Assembly (NCBI GenBank): GCA_017962445.1 | Contig: JAGCVI010000001.1 | Span: forward strand, 1-64,000 | Reading direction: 5' to 3' | Source of the DNA: Bacteroidales bacterium | Lineage (GTDB): Bacteria; Bacteroidota; Bacteroidia; Bacteroidales; P3 | Length of the DNA stretch: 64,000 nt | Part shown: positions 44,984 to 54,251 of the stretch, in pieces | Numbering within the stretch: position 1 is the first letter of the stretch | How the letters are laid out: every line of letters begins with the position of its first letter | Program-made: the position numbers and the translations under genes | The notes under the pieces: model-generated | What the model was told of the DNA's origin: nothing | What the model saw: only the letters and a program-made list of their open reading frames with translations | Database searches by the model: none

Positions 44984-45430
44984 ATGGTAGGAGTAAACAA
45001 AGTAATACTGATTGGAAACTTAGGGAAGAATCCTGAAATAATCACCTTCCCAAAAGACGGCAACCGCGACGACATGGGCAATGTCGTTCGCAAAGCCACT
45101 TTCCCACTGGCGACCACCGAGGTACGCAAGAACCGAGACGGTGAGCGCATTGAACAAACCGACTGGCACACAGTGGTGTGCTGGAGAGGACTGGCCGATA
45201 TAGCCGAGAAACTGCTTCACAAAGGTACTCAAATCTATGTTGAAGGCAAACTGCAGAACCGCACGTGGGAAGACCGCGACGGAAACAAGCACTACGCCAC
45301 CGAGGTGGTAGCCGAGAACTTCACCGTGCTAGGCAACAGAAACCGCAACGATGAAATGCCAATAGCTAACGACCCCATGTCGAAAGTGCTTACCGAAGAA
45401 ACACCAACCCTAGGCGATTTGCCATTCTAA
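44984..45430 (+). CDS. ssb: Single-stranded DNA-binding protein
   Basis: A 148-residue OB-fold protein: MVGVNKVILIGNLGKNPEI, then TDWHTVVCWRGLADIAEKLL and KGTQIYVEGKLQNRTWEDRD, followed by the acidic tip TLGDLPF that recruits partner proteins. ATG 44984 gives the canonical N-terminus; the longer frame from 44852 would place 44 extra residues across the promoter. It stands alone between terminators. Confidence 0.95.
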   Translation: MVGVNKVILIGNLGKNPEIITFPKDGNRDDMGNVVRKATFPLATTEVRKNRDGERIEQTDWHTVVCWRGLADIAEKLLHKGTQIYVEGKLQNRTWEDRDGNKHYATEVVAENFTVLGNRNRNDEMPIANDPMSKVLTEETPTLGDLPF

Positions 45431-45443
45431 AATTGAAAATGGA

Positions 45444-45487
45444 TAAAAAGATAGCGGAGCGAAAAAATCGCTCCGCTATCTTTTTTA
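45444..45487. terminator. Bidirectional terminator between ssb and pgi
   Basis: A perfect stem AAAAGATAGCGGAGCGA / TCGCTCCGCTATCTTTT with an A-rich loop sits between convergent ssb and pgi, with A and T runs on both sides. Confidence 0.93.
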
Positions 45488-45499
45488 TGGACACGCATG

Positions 45500-46825
45500 C
45501 TATACAAGCTCCTTGCCTTCATAGCCAGGCTTGCCAAGCAAAATGAACATATTCTTTTTGTATGCCTCGACACCAGGCTGGTCGAACGGATTGACACCAA
45601 GTGTGTAGCCACTAACACCACATGCAAATTCAAAGAAATAGATAAGCTGGCCCAAGACATTCTCGTCTATCTTCGGCAACTGGACATGCAGCACTGGTAC
45701 ACCGCCATTGCAATGTGCAATTACAGTTCCAAGCTCAGCATTGTGGTTGATCTCCGTAAGACTCTTTGAAACCAGATAGTTGATTCCGTCAAGATTGCGG
45801 TCATCGGAAGGTATCGCGACATGGCTGCCAGGATTTTCGACGCTCATAACGGTCTCGAACATCAAACGTTCGCCCTGCTGCACATACTGGCCCATGGAAT
45901 GCAGGTCGGTAGTAAAACTGAGGCTGTGAGGCAGAATGCCCTTGCCCTCTTTACCTTCACTCTCGCCATAGAGTTGTTTCCACCATTCGCTTATATATTT
46001 AAGGTTAGGCAGGAAATTGACAAGCATTTCAACCTTCTTGCCCTTGCGATAGAGGATGTTTCGGATGGCGGCATAAAAGAGTGCCGGATTCGATTCGTAG
46101 TTTTCGTTTTCCATGCAGAGTCGCCGCATCTGACGGGCGCCCTCGAGAAGGGCATCAATGTCATAGCCGGCCATGGCGATTGGAAGAAGTCCGACAGGCG
46201 TAAGCACAGAGAACCGCCCACCTACATTGTCGGGAATGACATACATGGAATACTGCTCTTGGACAGCAATGTCATGCAGAGCACCGCGGTTGGCATCAGT
46301 TATAGCGATGATGCGCGACCTGGCTTCGTCACGACCATACTTGGATTCGATGTGAGCTTTGATGATGCGGAAAGCTACCGCCGGTTCAGTTGTAGTTCCG
46401 GACTTTGAAATCACAGCGACAGAATAATCACTTTTATCAAGGAGCTGCAGCAACTGATGATAATAGTCCTCACTCAATGTGTGGCCGGCATAAATAACCG
46501 TGGGGAATTGCGAAGGCATGCAAGTGGCGAATTCCGACTGAAGGGCCTCGATTACAGCCCTTGCGCCGAGGTAGGAACCGCCAATACCGATGACAACAAA
46601 ATACTTGGACTTAGGAGCTAGACGACTGACATCCGCCTTGATATTTTCGATGATTTTGGTGTCGAGTTCTTCCGGCAGGTTTATCCATCCGAGAAAGTCG
46701 TTTCCTTTACCGTCGCCCTTCAGAAGAGTTTTCTTTGCATCGAGGATTTCGGGTAATATGCTGTTCAGTTCAACATCCGAAACATACTGGCTCAAATGGT
46801 TTGTATTGATTTTTACTGCATTCAT
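45500..46825 (-). CDS. pgi: Glucose-6-phosphate isomerase
   Basis: Interconverts glucose-6-phosphate and fructose-6-phosphate in glycolysis. The 441-residue product is of the short bacterial type. Seen: YFVVIGIGGSYLGARAVIEA near residue 75, VAVISKSGTTTEPAVAFRI near 136, DNVGGRFSVLTPVGLLPIA near 200 and a C-terminal NPFDQPGVEAYKKNMF with the catalytic Lys. It is transcribed alone from its own promoter. Confidence 0.96.
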   Translation of the reverse strand: MNAVKINTNHLSQYVSDVELNSILPEILDAKKTLLKGDGKGNDFLGWINLPEELDTKIIENIKADVSRLAPKSKYFVVIGIGGSYLGARAVIEALQSEFATCMPSQFPTVIYAGHTLSEDYYHQLLQLLDKSDYSVAVISKSGTTTEPAVAFRIIKAHIESKYGRDEARSRIIAITDANRGALHDIAVQEQYSMYVIPDNVGGRFSVLTPVGLLPIAMAGYDIDALLEGARQMRRLCMENENYESNPALFYAAIRNILYRKGKKVEMLVNFLPNLKYISEWWKQLYGESEGKEGKGILPHSLSFTTDLHSMGQYVQQGERLMFETVMSVENPGSHVAIPSDDRNLDGINYLVSKSLTEINHNAELGTVIAHCNGGVPVLHVQLPKIDENVLGQLIYFFEFACGVSGYTLGVNPFDQPGVEAYKKNMFILLGKPGYEGKELV

Positions 46826-46857
46826 AATTGTAATAATTACGGTTTAAAAAGAAAATG

Positions 46858-46888
46858 CAAAGGTACAAATAACTTATGGTTTCACAAA
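46858..46888 (-). promoter_or_regulatory. Promoter of pgi
   Basis: On the minus strand TTTG (46888-46885) precedes TACCTTTG (46865-46858) by 19 bp, about 35 bp before the pgi ATG. Positions may be off by one. Confidence 0.65.
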
Positions 46889-47180
46889 ATAATTTTTCAT
46901 CAATGAGGGGAAAAAAGTTCAATTCGAGTAACAGTTACGAATACTTTTTAACAATAAAGAGATATGAAAATTTGAAAAAAATTGAAAAAAAATGAAACAA
47001 AACATTGTTTTATAACGTATACACGCAAAAAAAATATCAAATTTCTTTTGTTGAAAACTAAAACGAATCGTTTCTGCTAAATATTGACAACTAATATCTT
47101 AGATCTACAATTCAACAGAAATAACAATATAAACCAAAGCAAGTATCAAAAAAAACATACAATTATAAGAAAAAAATATT

Positions 47181-47209
47181 TTGCGTTTTTAAAAAAAGTA
47201 GTACTTTTG
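47181..47209 (+). promoter_or_regulatory. Promoter of the OmpA-family porin gene
   Basis: TTG at 47181 and TACTTTTG at 47202-47209 are 18 bp apart, about 45 bp before the ATG. Both elements match the Bacteroidota consensus. Confidence 0.68.
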
Positions 47210-47253
47210 CAAAGTTATTTAGAAATAATAATTAACGATTAAATAAAAAAACT

Positions 47254-48474
47254 ATGTTTAAAAAACTATTTAAAGTTGGATTGCTTGCAGGTGTAATGAT
47301 GTTCGCCTGCAATGCTAACGCCCAGGACTTGAAGTACGCTCCTGTATACCCGCAGTACGGTTTTTGGAGCAACTGGTCCATCGGTGGAACGCTGATCTAC
47401 AGCTGGGAATACGAACATGGTGGTATATTGGATTGGCGTGAAGGCTCTAACATTGGTGCCAGCCTCTTCGTTGAGAAGGAGTTGAACCATGTTTGGGCTG
47501 CACGTCTTATCGCACAGACCCCCGGTTTATGGAAAGGCTTCCAGAATGTTAATCAGCCTGCTTACGACCGTGACGGTATCTGCTATGACCGTTATGGCAA
47601 ATTAGGCGTTGATTTCAAACTGAGCATCAACAATGCCATCAAGGGTTATGATCCCGACAGAAAAGGTTCCTTCTACCTGATTTTGGGACCTGGCTTCGCC
47701 TTCCAGAGAGATGACATCAATGCTGGTTTCATTTCAATGTATTTCCAAGCAGGTCTTGGTTTGAGCAAGAAGGTTTGCAACGACAAATCAACCATCTTCA
47801 TCGAACTCACCGATGACGTTGTTGCCGACATCCCCAACCCGATTCACCAGTGGCATGACATGACTGGCATGCTTTCAATTGGTTACATGTACAATTTCGG
47901 TCCCACCGAGGCTGACCTTGAACTCATTGCCGCTCGCGCTCTTCTCACCCAGGAGAACTTCGACGCCCTCAACAACGAGATTGACGGTCTGCGCAAAGAC
48001 CTGAAAGACTCGAAGGCCAACGAGGCTCGCCTCATGGACAAGATCAAAGCTCTCGAGGCTAACCAGAAAGTCGTCAAGGCTGACGACGGCACTGCCGACA
48101 GCCTGCGCAAGGTTATCGAAGGCTACGAGAAAGACAAAGACAACTTCTACGCTATGCCGTTCTCGATCCTCTATGGTGTTGACCAGTACACTGTTTCTGC
48201 AGACCAGATGAACAAAGTCAAAGCTATCGCTCAGATCATGAAAGACTGCGACAACGACTTCGAAATCATTGGTTACTGCGACTACAGCGGTTCCGACGAA
48301 TACAACCAGAAACTGTCTGAGAAACGTGCTGAAAACGTGAAGAAACTCCTTGTCAATAAATATGGCATCGACGGCGACCGTCTGAAGACCAGCGGTAAGG
48401 GCAAGACTCTCCATTTCGGTGATATCAAGAATGCCGTTAACCGTCGCGTTTCCTTCTATCGCACCAACAAATAA
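47254..48474 (+). CDS. OmpA-family outer membrane protein (major porin-like)
   Basis: A 406-residue protein with signal peptide ending CNANAQ, an eight-strand-type barrel (FWSNWSIGGTLIYSWEYEHG through GMLSIGYMYNFG, residues 25-215), a coiled-coil linker (LNNEIDGLRKDLKDSKANEA, 235-290) and an OmpA domain (EIIGYCDYSGSDEYNQKLSEKR near 335, NRRVSFYR at the end). It probably links outer membrane and peptidoglycan. Codons are strongly biased to C-ending forms and the promoter is good, suggesting an abundant protein. A strong terminator follows. Confidence 0.9.
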   Translation: MFKKLFKVGLLAGVMMFACNANAQDLKYAPVYPQYGFWSNWSIGGTLIYSWEYEHGGILDWREGSNIGASLFVEKELNHVWAARLIAQTPGLWKGFQNVNQPAYDRDGICYDRYGKLGVDFKLSINNAIKGYDPDRKGSFYLILGPGFAFQRDDINAGFISMYFQAGLGLSKKVCNDKSTIFIELTDDVVADIPNPIHQWHDMTGMLSIGYMYNFGPTEADLELIAARALLTQENFDALNNEIDGLRKDLKDSKANEARLMDKIKALEANQKVVKADDGTADSLRKVIEGYEKDKDNFYAMPFSILYGVDQYTVSADQMNKVKAIAQIMKDCDNDFEIIGYCDYSGSDEYNQKLSEKRAENVKKLLVNKYGIDGDRLKTSGKGKTLHFGDIKNAVNRRVSFYRTNK

Positions 48475-48498
48475 GAGAAACAACAACTCTCTCATATA

Positions 48499-48530
48499 GA
48501 AAAGCCCGCGAGTCATCGCGGGCTTTTTAT
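48499..48530 (+). terminator. Terminator after the OmpA-family porin gene
   Basis: Perfect GC-rich stem AAAGCCCGCGA / TCGCGGGCTTT with loop GTCA, followed by a T run, 26 bp after the stop. Confidence 0.93.
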
Positions 48531-48653
48531 TATTTTACATGCACATTATAAATCTGAATAATTAACGAATAAGGAAGTATTGGAGAATAGGTTCCTAAAG
48601 TACTAATTGGAAATTAATATTAGGAATTATCCTCTGGTGGCGTTCGCCTTGGC

Positions 48654-49856
48654 CTACATAGAAAGAATTCTGAATTCGACACGACGGTTACGGGCACGTC
48701 CAGCTTCAGTGGCATTGCTGTCTATTGGCATGCTCTTTCCAAAACCTTTATATTGCAGCCGGCGCTGGTCAACACCCTTGGAAACAAGAAAATCCACAAC
48801 AGCCTTTGCCCTGTTTTCAGACAAACGGTTATTGTAATCGACCGAGCCGCGACCGTCGGTATGACCACGCACCTCAATACGCATTTCAGGGTATTCCTTC
48901 AACAAGGCGAGCAACTGTTGAAGCTCATTGTAAGACTGTTGCAAAAGCGTGGATTTATCGTAATCGAAAAAGATATTGTGCAATACAAAAGTTGAGCCCA
49001 CCTGCAGTGAGTCAGGAGAGATGGTGAACTCGTTGATGGTCTTTCCTGGAGCATCCGTAACGACACTGTCGACAGTATCCGGCTGAGCGTCCTCTGTGCA
49101 TCCAAGACATACGAGAGATACATCGTCAATGTAATAATAAGCTCCAGGCAATAGGTATGTTAGAGAATCAAGGTCGACAACATTTGACTGGGAAGCCGGA
49201 AAGAAATTGCCTATGGTAAGGAATTGTTCTCCGCCCTGTGCAACAAAAGTACCGCTGACAAGCGTCCATCCTTTGGTGTCGGTAAGGACATGATTGTAAT
49301 CATTCACAACTTGAGGCTCAAAATATGAAGCCACAGTCTGCGAGATGCCAGAGCCGATATTGCGGACCTCTTTCCTCATAAGAACACTGCGCACAGTGTC
49401 GTTGACGCGATTCTGAGTGAACAAAGCTCCGATAGTGGCCACCGAACCCGACGAATACTCTGACAGGCTCACATAGAAAGAGATGCGGTACATCTCGTTG
49501 GCTTTGAGAGGCTCTTTCAGTTGAGTCTGGAGATACTCCCTGTAATCAGTTTTCGAACAATATATACCACAATAACCGACGCCAGAATGCGGCTCCTGTA
49601 TTCCAAGCTTGTTCTTGGGCACTGAGCATTCACGCGAACCGCAAACATTATAGTAATCGGCCGACCCGGCAGTGGGCTGGTACCATGCATCAACTATGGT
49701 CAACGTTCCCAGAGCGTCGATGCGGCGCGGACACTCACGGTATTCTTCGAAAGAGGGATTGAACACCAAATTTGACGACAACATGGACTTGGTCTGTGCC
49801 TCGGTGGCATTTAGCGACGCTAGCAAAACGGCAAGCAATATCCAGACCTTCCTCAT
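48654..49856 (-). CDS. OmpA-family protein with N-terminal carbohydrate-binding-like domain
   Basis: A 400-residue protein with signal peptide ending NATEAQ. Residues 25-255 form a beta-sandwich-like domain starting NLVFNPSFEEYRECPRRIDA and ending AYYYIDDVSLVCLGC, a pattern typical of carbohydrate-binding or lectin-like domains in Bacteroidota. A C-terminal OmpA domain (NIFFDYDKSTLLQQSYNELQ, VRGHTDGRGSVDYNNRLSEN, ARNRRVEFRI) binds peptidoglycan. It is third in a minus-strand run after purN and a glycosyltransferase, 17 bp after the latter. Confidence 0.88.
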   Translation of the reverse strand: MRKVWILLAVLLASLNATEAQTKSMLSSNLVFNPSFEEYRECPRRIDALGTLTIVDAWYQPTAGSADYYNVCGSRECSVPKNKLGIQEPHSGVGYCGIYCSKTDYREYLQTQLKEPLKANEMYRISFYVSLSEYSSGSVATIGALFTQNRVNDTVRSVLMRKEVRNIGSGISQTVASYFEPQVVNDYNHVLTDTKGWTLVSGTFVAQGGEQFLTIGNFFPASQSNVVDLDSLTYLLPGAYYYIDDVSLVCLGCTEDAQPDTVDSVVTDAPGKTINEFTISPDSLQVGSTFVLHNIFFDYDKSTLLQQSYNELQQLLALLKEYPEMRIEVRGHTDGRGSVDYNNRLSENRAKAVVDFLVSKGVDQRRLQYKGFGKSMPIDSNATEAGRARNRRVEFRILSM

Positions 49857-49873
49857 GACAATTGGTGTTTTCC

Positions 49874-51010
49874 TTATTGTTTGATATCATCAATGACCTT
49901 GGCAATGCAATCCCACAACAGTGTGGCTGTGCGATCCCACGAAAAAAGTTCCCGACGTTCACGACCCCTTGCTATCAGACTGTTACGTAAAGATTCGTCG
50001 GTCGACACTTGATACATGGCATCAGCAATGGCATCCACCGATAGAGGGTCGACAAGCACTGCAGCATCACCGGCAACCTCAGGCATAGAGGTGACGTTTG
50101 AAGTTATGACAGGAGTTTCTGCATAGAAGGCCTCCAAAATCGGAATTCCAAAACCCTCAAAAACAGAGGCGTATACCAATGCCTCAGCCGAACCCATAAG
50201 TTGAGACAAGACATCTGAACCGACATGTCCGACAAAATGAACCGAAGACTGGAATTGCATATTGTCGTAAGCCTCCTTCAATTCATCCTGCCACCAATAG
50301 CGACTGCCTACGACTACGAGCTGCAGGTCCGAGTTGTGCGTCTTCCTGAGTTGGTCGAATGCCAACAATATGTTAGTAAGGTTTTTGCGTCGCGAGATAG
50401 TTCCTACATATATAAAATATGGTTTCCCGTCAGCAAAGCGTTCGCGGGTTTGTGTACGTTCTATGTCACTGCATGGTTTATAGTAGGAATGAGAACCGTC
50501 ATACACGACATCAATCTTTTCAATAGGGACACCGTAAGTATCGGCAATGTCCTGTTTGGAAAACTCCGAGACCGTGGCAATACGCTCTGCCTTACGTGCA
50601 AACTGCGGGAAAAAACGCTTCATATATCGCTGATGCGAAGCACGCAGGAAATCGTTGGCATGTTCAAAATTGAGGTCATGAATAACCGCAACCGAAGGCA
50701 CTTTTGTACGCAACGAAAGCCATCCGTCAGGCGAAAGGAAAAGGTCTATTTTGTTGCGGCGCAATGCCCGTGAGACACTCCATTCGAAAAACATATACCA
50801 CAGAAGCGGATGCCGCGCCTGAGGATGCAAGACAAGTGGGTGAACATTATTTGCATACAGAAAACGGGGGTCAGGCTTGCGGTCGAAAAAGAAGAAAAAC
50901 TCGTGTTCCGGATGGTTGCAGACAATACGTTGCAAAGTCTCGGCCGTAAACCAGCCAATACCATCCAGACGGTCAGGGAGCAGCAGGCGAGTGTTGACAG
51001 CTATCCGCAT
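49874..51010 (-). CDS. GT4-family glycosyltransferase
   Basis: A 378-residue GT-B fold enzyme. Seen: N-terminal MRIAVNTRLLLPDRLDGIGW, a linker VSEFSKQDIADTYGVP near 143, FIYVGTISRRKNLTNILLAF near 197, and the donor-site EGFGIPILEAF near 290 with the paired Glu residues. The sugar and acceptor are unknown; surface polysaccharide or LPS synthesis is likely. It begins 11 bp after purN. Confidence 0.88.
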   Translation of the reverse strand: MRIAVNTRLLLPDRLDGIGWFTAETLQRIVCNHPEHEFFFFFDRKPDPRFLYANNVHPLVLHPQARHPLLWYMFFEWSVSRALRRNKIDLFLSPDGWLSLRTKVPSVAVIHDLNFEHANDFLRASHQRYMKRFFPQFARKAERIATVSEFSKQDIADTYGVPIEKIDVVYDGSHSYYKPCSDIERTQTRERFADGKPYFIYVGTISRRKNLTNILLAFDQLRKTHNSDLQLVVVGSRYWWQDELKEAYDNMQFQSSVHFVGHVGSDVLSQLMGSAEALVYASVFEGFGIPILEAFYAETPVITSNVTSMPEVAGDAAVLVDPLSVDAIADAMYQVSTDESLRNSLIARGRERRELFSWDRTATLLWDCIAKVIDDIKQ

Positions 51011-51021
51011 AAAAGCAATAT

Positions 51022-51642
51022 TTAGTCAGCAATCGCCGTGGATTGCGGCATGGGTTTGTCGAAAATGAACGAGTCGATGACGCGAGGGAAATACTCCTTT
51101 TCGAGCAAGTGAATCTTTGCAGCCACGTCGTCGGGCGAGTCGGTGGGCTCCACCTTGCATTTTGCCTGGAACAGTGTCGTTCCGCAGTCATAGCGGTTGT
51201 CGACAATATGGATTGTTATGCCCGTCACCTGTTCATGATTGGCCACGACAGCTTCATGCACATGGTGTCCATACATCCCCTTACCGCCATATTTAGGCAG
51301 CAAGGCAGGATGAATGTTTACGATGCGATTGGGGAACGCACCAAGCAAGTTTTCAGGTACAAGTAGCAGGAATCCTGCCAGTATAACATAATCCACCTGA
51401 CGCTCCTGCAAGAAAGAAAGGACATTGTCAGACTCGTAGAAGTCGTGGCGGTTGAAGTACTTGGCCTCTATGCCGAGATTTTCGGCACGCTTGGCCACAT
51501 AGGCATCCTTCTTATTATATATTATTACATTTATCTCTACGCGAGGGTTCCCCGCAAAGTATTCAGAAATCTGCTGTGCATTGGTACCATTGCCAGAGGC
51601 AAGGATAGCCAAACGGACAAGACTTTTTTGATTTTCAGCCAT
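51022..51642 (-). CDS. purN: Phosphoribosylglycinamide formyltransferase
   Basis: Formylates GAR in purine synthesis using formyl-tetrahydrofolate. The 206-residue product has LAILASGNGTNAQQISEYF at the N-terminus, the catalytic Asn and His in RIVNIHPALLPKYGGKGMYG, and the catalytic Asp in IVDNRYDCGTTLFQ. It is divergent from acpP-fabF-rnc, an arrangement seen in other Bacteroidales. Confidence 0.94.
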   Translation of the reverse strand: MAENQKSLVRLAILASGNGTNAQQISEYFAGNPRVEINVIIYNKKDAYVAKRAENLGIEAKYFNRHDFYESDNVLSFLQERQVDYVILAGFLLLVPENLLGAFPNRIVNIHPALLPKYGGKGMYGHHVHEAVVANHEQVTGITIHIVDNRYDCGTTLFQAKCKVEPTDSPDDVAAKIHLLEKEYFPRVIDSFIFDKPMPQSTAIAD

Positions 51643-51977
51643 ACAGTTTTATAAGTGGTAAAGGGGCATCAATACCCTGAAAAATAAAATGCAAATTTAT
51701 GAAGAAATATTGAATTCAGGGCAAAAAACAGCAACTTTTTTTCTTATTCCTGATTATCAGAAATATAATAATCAATTTAAACGATATTTATTTGATTTTC
51801 AACGATGTTTTTCTAACCAAAAAACAGAAAAATCAAGGGCAGATTTTTCGCCTCATATAGCATTGTATCACAAATTGTTAATATATTTAACATAAAGAAA
51901 TAGCAAGAAAAGTTGTGTGTATGTGATTTTTTTTTCGTTATTTTGCAAATTGTTTAATTCATAAAATAAGAAGAAAA
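51643..51977. promoter_or_regulatory. AT-rich divergent region between purN and acpP
   Basis: A 335-bp AT-rich spacer. Near acpP, TTG at 51913 and TATTTTG at 51939 are weak -33/-7 candidates. A 68-codon plus-strand frame (51689-51895) is AT-driven and not credible. No other structure is seen. Confidence 0.4.
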
Positions 51978-52214
51978 ATGTCTGAAATTGCAACTAAAGT
52001 AAAAGCTATCATCGTTGATAAGCTTGGTGTCGACGAAAAAGATGTAACTCCTGAAGCAAGTTTTACTAACGACCTCGGAGCAGATTCTCTCGATACCGTA
52101 GAGTTAATCATGGAACTTGAGAAAGAGTTCGACATTCAGATTCCCGAGAGCGAAGCCGAAAAAATCGCCACTGTCGGTGATGCCATCGCCTTCATTGAGA
52201 ATGCTGGAAAATAA
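51978..52214 (+). CDS. acpP: Acyl carrier protein
   Basis: A 78-residue acidic helical protein that carries fatty acyl chains. The phosphopantetheine Ser lies in [20 protein letters not shown]. Length and charge are typical. fabF follows after 10 bp and rnc after that, the classic order. Confidence 0.97.
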   Translation: MSEIATKVKAIIVDKLGVDEKDVTPEASFTNDLGADSLDTVELIMELEKEFDIQIPESEAEKIATVGDAIAFIENAGK

Positions 52215-52224
52215 CTGATTCTTT

Positions 52225-53469
52225 ATGAATCTAAAGAGAGTAGTTGTTACAGGACTGGGATCACTTACTCCGATTGGCAACGATGTGGCCACGATGTGGC
52301 AGGCGATGCTCGCCGGAGTAAGTGGTGCTGGCCTAATTACTCACTTTGACCCCAAAGACTTCAAATGCAAGATAGCTTGCGAAGTCAAGGATTTTGACCC
52401 CCTGAATTTCTTTGACCGAAAAGAATGCCGAAAACTTGACCCGTTTTCGCAGTATGGTCTTGTTGCCACAGAAGAGGCAATAAAAGATTCCGGCATTGAC
52501 AACGGTGTTGACAAATCACAAATAGGTGTTATCTGGGGCAGCGGGAACGGAGGTGTTCTCACCTTTCAGGAAGAAATCAGTGAATATGTGAAAAGTGGAA
52601 ATATTCCGCGTTTCAGTCCGTTCTTTTGCACCCGCATGATTTCAAACATCTGTGCCGGTCATATTTCAATAAAACATGGTTTCCGAGGACCGAACTATTG
52701 TACTGTAGCAGCCTGTGCCTCATCAGCTATAGCCATTTCCGATGCATTCAATCTTATACGGCTTGGAAAAGCTAAAGCCATCATTGCAGGTGGCTCAGAA
52801 GCAGCTGTGACCGAGTGCAGTATCGGTGGTTTCAGCTCGATGCAGGCATTGTCGTTCCGCAACGACGACCCCAAAACAGCGTCGCGTCCGTTCGACAAAG
52901 ACCGCGACGGTTTTGTACTTGCTGAGGGAGCTGCCGCGCTTGTATTGGAGGAACTGGAGCATGCAAAAAGCAGGGGAGCAAAGATTTATGCAGAGCTGAC
53001 AGGATGTGGCCTGTCGGCCGACGCATACCATATCACCGCCTCACACCCCGAAGGCAACGGAGCGTATGACGCCATGAGACTCGCTGTCGAAGAGTCAGAA
53101 ATGAGGCTTAAGGATGTTGACCATATCAACACACACGGCACCTCAACACCGATAGGCGATATCTCCGAACCCAAAGCCATTGCGCGCCTTTTCGGAGAAC
53201 ATGCCAAGAAGATAAACCTCAACTCGACCAAGTCGATGACAGGTCATCTACTTGGTGCAGCAGGCAGTGTAGAGGCAATTGCAACAATACTTGCAATCAA
53301 AAATGGAATTATTCCGCCCACAATAAATCACTTCACCGACGATCCGGAGATTGAGCCGCTCAATTTCACATTCAATAAACCTGAGAAACGCGAAATAAAT
53401 TTTGCACTCAGCAATGCTTTCGGTTTTGGCGGACACAATGTGTGCCTCGCATTCCGAAAGTATGAATAA
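52225..53469 (+). CDS. fabF: Beta-ketoacyl-ACP synthase II
   Basis: Extends fatty acyl-ACP chains with malonyl-ACP. The 414-residue thiolase-fold product shows the catalytic Cys in TVAACASSAIAIS near residue 162, His in INTHGTSTPIGD near 300 and His in KSMTGHLLGAAGSVEA near 337. ATG 52225 gives RVVVTGLGSLTPIGND at the N-terminus. It is between acpP and rnc. Confidence 0.97.
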   Translation: MNLKRVVVTGLGSLTPIGNDVATMWQAMLAGVSGAGLITHFDPKDFKCKIACEVKDFDPLNFFDRKECRKLDPFSQYGLVATEEAIKDSGIDNGVDKSQIGVIWGSGNGGVLTFQEEISEYVKSGNIPRFSPFFCTRMISNICAGHISIKHGFRGPNYCTVAACASSAIAISDAFNLIRLGKAKAIIAGGSEAAVTECSIGGFSSMQALSFRNDDPKTASRPFDKDRDGFVLAEGAAALVLEELEHAKSRGAKIYAELTGCGLSADAYHITASHPEGNGAYDAMRLAVEESEMRLKDVDHINTHGTSTPIGDISEPKAIARLFGEHAKKINLNSTKSMTGHLLGAAGSVEAIATILAIKNGIIPPTINHFTDDPEIEPLNFTFNKPEKREINFALSNAFGFGGHNVCLAFRKYE

Positions 53470-53486
53470 GCATCCAGCCGAGTTAT

Positions 53487-54230
53487 ATGTCACTATTCCA
53501 CAGACAAAAAGACAACGAGGCTTTCTACAGTTTTTTTAAAAACATTCTCGGATTCACACCACGTAGAACCGAGACCTATCAGATCGCTTTCATCCACAAG
53601 TCGAAATCGATGGAGACCATGCAGGGTCGTCGCGTCAACAACGAGCGACTGGAGTACTTGGGAGACACTGTTCTGAGCACGATAGTTGCCGAATACCTGT
53701 ATCGCAAGTATCCCTACCAAGGAGAAGGCTTTCTGACCGAGATGCGTTCAAAGATTGTTAGTCGCGCAAACCTCAATAAGCTTGCTCAGAAAATAGGTCT
53801 GTCGCAACTTATACAATACAACAAAGAGTCGCAAGGAATCTTTAAGTCGATTGACGGCGACGCCTTCGAAGCGCTTGTCGGAGCTATATATCTGGAGAAA
53901 GGCTACAAGTTCACACGCAAAGTGATTGTGGAGCGAATAATAAACCTCTATCTGGACATTGACGCCATCTCGCACCAGGAGTGGAACTTCAAGAGCAAAC
54001 TGATAGACTGGGGCCAGAAAGAACGCTGCAAGGTGCACTTCGAGGTGGTGAACGTAATGTACCAAGGCAAAAAGAATGGAAGTCGCAAGGAATACGAGAT
54101 CAGGGCTATGCTCGGCGACGAACCAGGAGAGACAGCCATAGAATACTCAATCAAAGCCGCCGAACAACTGGCAGCCGAAAAAACATACAAGAAACTGGTC
54201 GAAGATGGAAGAATTCCTCAGAGCGAGTAA
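53487..54230 (+). CDS. rnc: Ribonuclease III
   Basis: Cuts double-stranded RNA in rRNA maturation and mRNA decay. The 247-residue product has the signature NNERLEYLGDTVLS near residue 50, the second acidic cluster DAFEALVGAIYLEKG near 128, and a double-stranded RNA-binding domain at the C-terminus (KSKLIDWGQKERCKVHFEVV, SIKAAEQLAAEKTYKKL). It ends 21 bp before the converging HhH-protein gene, with no clear terminator in between. Confidence 0.96.
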   Translation: MSLFHRQKDNEAFYSFFKNILGFTPRRTETYQIAFIHKSKSMETMQGRRVNNERLEYLGDTVLSTIVAEYLYRKYPYQGEGFLTEMRSKIVSRANLNKLAQKIGLSQLIQYNKESQGIFKSIDGDAFEALVGAIYLEKGYKFTRKVIVERIINLYLDIDAISHQEWNFKSKLIDWGQKERCKVHFEVVNVMYQGKKNGSRKEYEIRAMLGDEPGETAIEYSIKAAEQLAAEKTYKKLVEDGRIPQSE

Positions 54231-54251
54231 CTCGGTATCGACATCCCAACC

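Larger units (their letters stand above)
46826..47253. promoter_or_regulatory. Very AT-rich divergent region between pgi and the OmpA-family porin gene
   Basis: A 428-bp spacer of mostly A and T. It holds the pgi promoter on the left (46858-46888) and the porin promoter on the right (47181-47209). The middle 290 bp show A-tracts but no gene, hairpin or repeat that I can support; A-tracts may bend the DNA and strengthen the porin promoter. Confidence 0.5.

Noticed and set aside
46826..47253. AT-rich 428-bp spacer as an origin of replication
   Set aside because: No DnaA boxes, dnaA gene or iterons are visible; divergent promoters explain the region.
51689..51895. A 68-codon plus-strand frame between purN and acpP
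   Set aside because: Rich in Phe, Lys, Asn and Tyr as expected from AT-rich DNA; no promoter or conserved feature.
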